NCBI GenBank assembly: GCA_947258825.1 | Contig: CAMYJX010000042.1 | Location: forward strand, 7,428-71,427 | Reading direction: 5' to 3' | Length of the DNA: 64,000 bases | From: an uncultured Pseudomonadales bacterium | Lineage (GTDB): Bacteria; Pseudomonadota; Gammaproteobacteria; Pseudomonadales; Azotimanducaceae | Part shown: positions 63,725 to 64,000 of the stretch, piece by piece | Layout: the number at the start of each line of letters is the position of its first letter | How positions within the stretch are numbered: position 1 is the stretch's first letter | Made by a program: the position numbers and the translations under genes | Notes under the pieces: generated by a model | The model's input: only the letters and a program-made list of their open reading frames with translations | Told to the model about the DNA's origin: nothing | Databases searched by the model: none

Positions 63725-64000
63725 TCAGTCGTCCCTGTCCGGTCGGACGCTCGAGCGCAGCCAGCCCCACCAGGTATTGCTGCCCAGCAGATACCGGTCT
63801 ACCTCGTCCATCCTGGCGTCCAGAGCGGCGGGGTCCGCCAGCAGATCTTCGCGCCTGCGCAGCGGCTGTTCGGGATCGAGCTCGCGAACGACGGTGGCCG
63901 GGTTGCCGGCGGCGATGACGTTGGCGGGAATGTTCCGGGTCACCACGCTACCCGCGCCGATGATCGAGTTCTCCCCGATGGTGACGCCCTTGCAGACGAT
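63725..64000 (-). CDS. Hexapeptide-repeat acyltransferase, C-terminal part
   Basis: The gene enters from the right edge; about 91 codons are visible. The first residues [19 protein letters not shown] and [15 protein letters not shown] are hexapeptide turns of a left-handed beta-helix as in maltose/galactoside O-acetyltransferases, followed by a helical tail ending in [12 protein letters not shown]. Acyl-CoA-dependent O- or N-acetyltransferase; acceptor unknown because the specificity region is outside the window. Confidence 0.85.
   Translation of the reverse strand: MVCKGVTIGENSIIGAGSVVTRNIPANVIAAGNPATVVRELDPEQPLRRREDLLADPAALDARMDEVDRYLLGSNTWWGWLRSSVRPDRDD

Overview
The window is a high-GC (low 60s percent by eye), gene-dense stretch of a gammaproteobacterial chromosome. 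Gene content and order resemble the Pseudomonas aeruginosa block topA / small acidic gene / lexA / methylthioinosine phosphorylase / csiV-like / mfd / long GAPDH / nqrA-F (recalled from memory, not searched). The Na+-pumping NADH dehydrogenase, acyl-CoA and xenobiotic-type enzymes, alkylsulfatase and a selenoprotein suggest a marine aerobe, possibly of the OM60/NOR5 (Halieaceae) type. I see no prophage, IS element, tRNA, rRNA or CRISPR array.

Layout. 1-6.4 kb: a minus-strand moxR-DUF58-DUF4381-batA-batB/C-batD operon (batD leaves the window). 6.6-17.4 kb: housekeeping genes, namely DUF2835, pyrD, amtB, ddl, an S9 peptidase, a GNAT enzyme, a small membrane protein, a C39-like protein, a glutaredoxin-like protein, slt, usp and an anchored hypothetical. 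17.4-30.7 kb: topA, an 80-aa acidic protein, lexA with two SOS boxes, a LolA-like protein plus a SPOR/beta-barrel protein, mscS, an hpt-like PRTase, methylthioinosine phosphorylase, csiV and mfd. 30.8-36.6 kb: a retropepsin-like protease and a three-gene korC-korA-korB cluster (2-oxoacid:acceptor oxidoreductase plus NAD(P)H-linked iron-sulfur flavoprotein). 36.7-44.4 kb: long GAPDH and nqrABCDEF. 44.4-50.2 kb: a DUF2799 lipoprotein, a UGA-containing selenoprotein gene, then SDR, crotonase, DUF427, MaoC and a frameshifted acyl-CoA dehydrogenase. 50.2-64 kb: bfd/bfr with Fur boxes, GST, cupin, duplicated EthD, M32 carboxypeptidase, VOC protein, mobA, aldo/keto reductase, type-B carboxylesterase, alkylsulfatase, endonuclease V, Na+/alanine symporter, queF and the end of a hexapeptide acyltransferase.

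The strongest discovery-type signal is at 45229-46191. Two adjacent same-frame reading frames are separated only by a TGA. They join into a protein of the GrdB/PrdB selenoprotein B family with Sec in a U-P-V-C context. Beginning 10 nt after the TGA is a perfect 8-bp hairpin with a 3-nt loop whose first base is G, as expected of a bacterial SECIS element. No glycine or proline reductase partner genes lie nearby, so the role is open.

Secondary points: a SPOR domain fused to an outer-membrane barrel beside a LolA-like gene and opposite lexA; a korC that seems to lack about 20-25 residues of its flavin domain; perfect palindromes before korC and before the DUF2799 lipoprotein gene; a 42-bp convergent overlap of two coding regions; an acyl-CoA dehydrogenase frameshift at an AT repeat; and short tandem repeats of different units at several gene boundaries.
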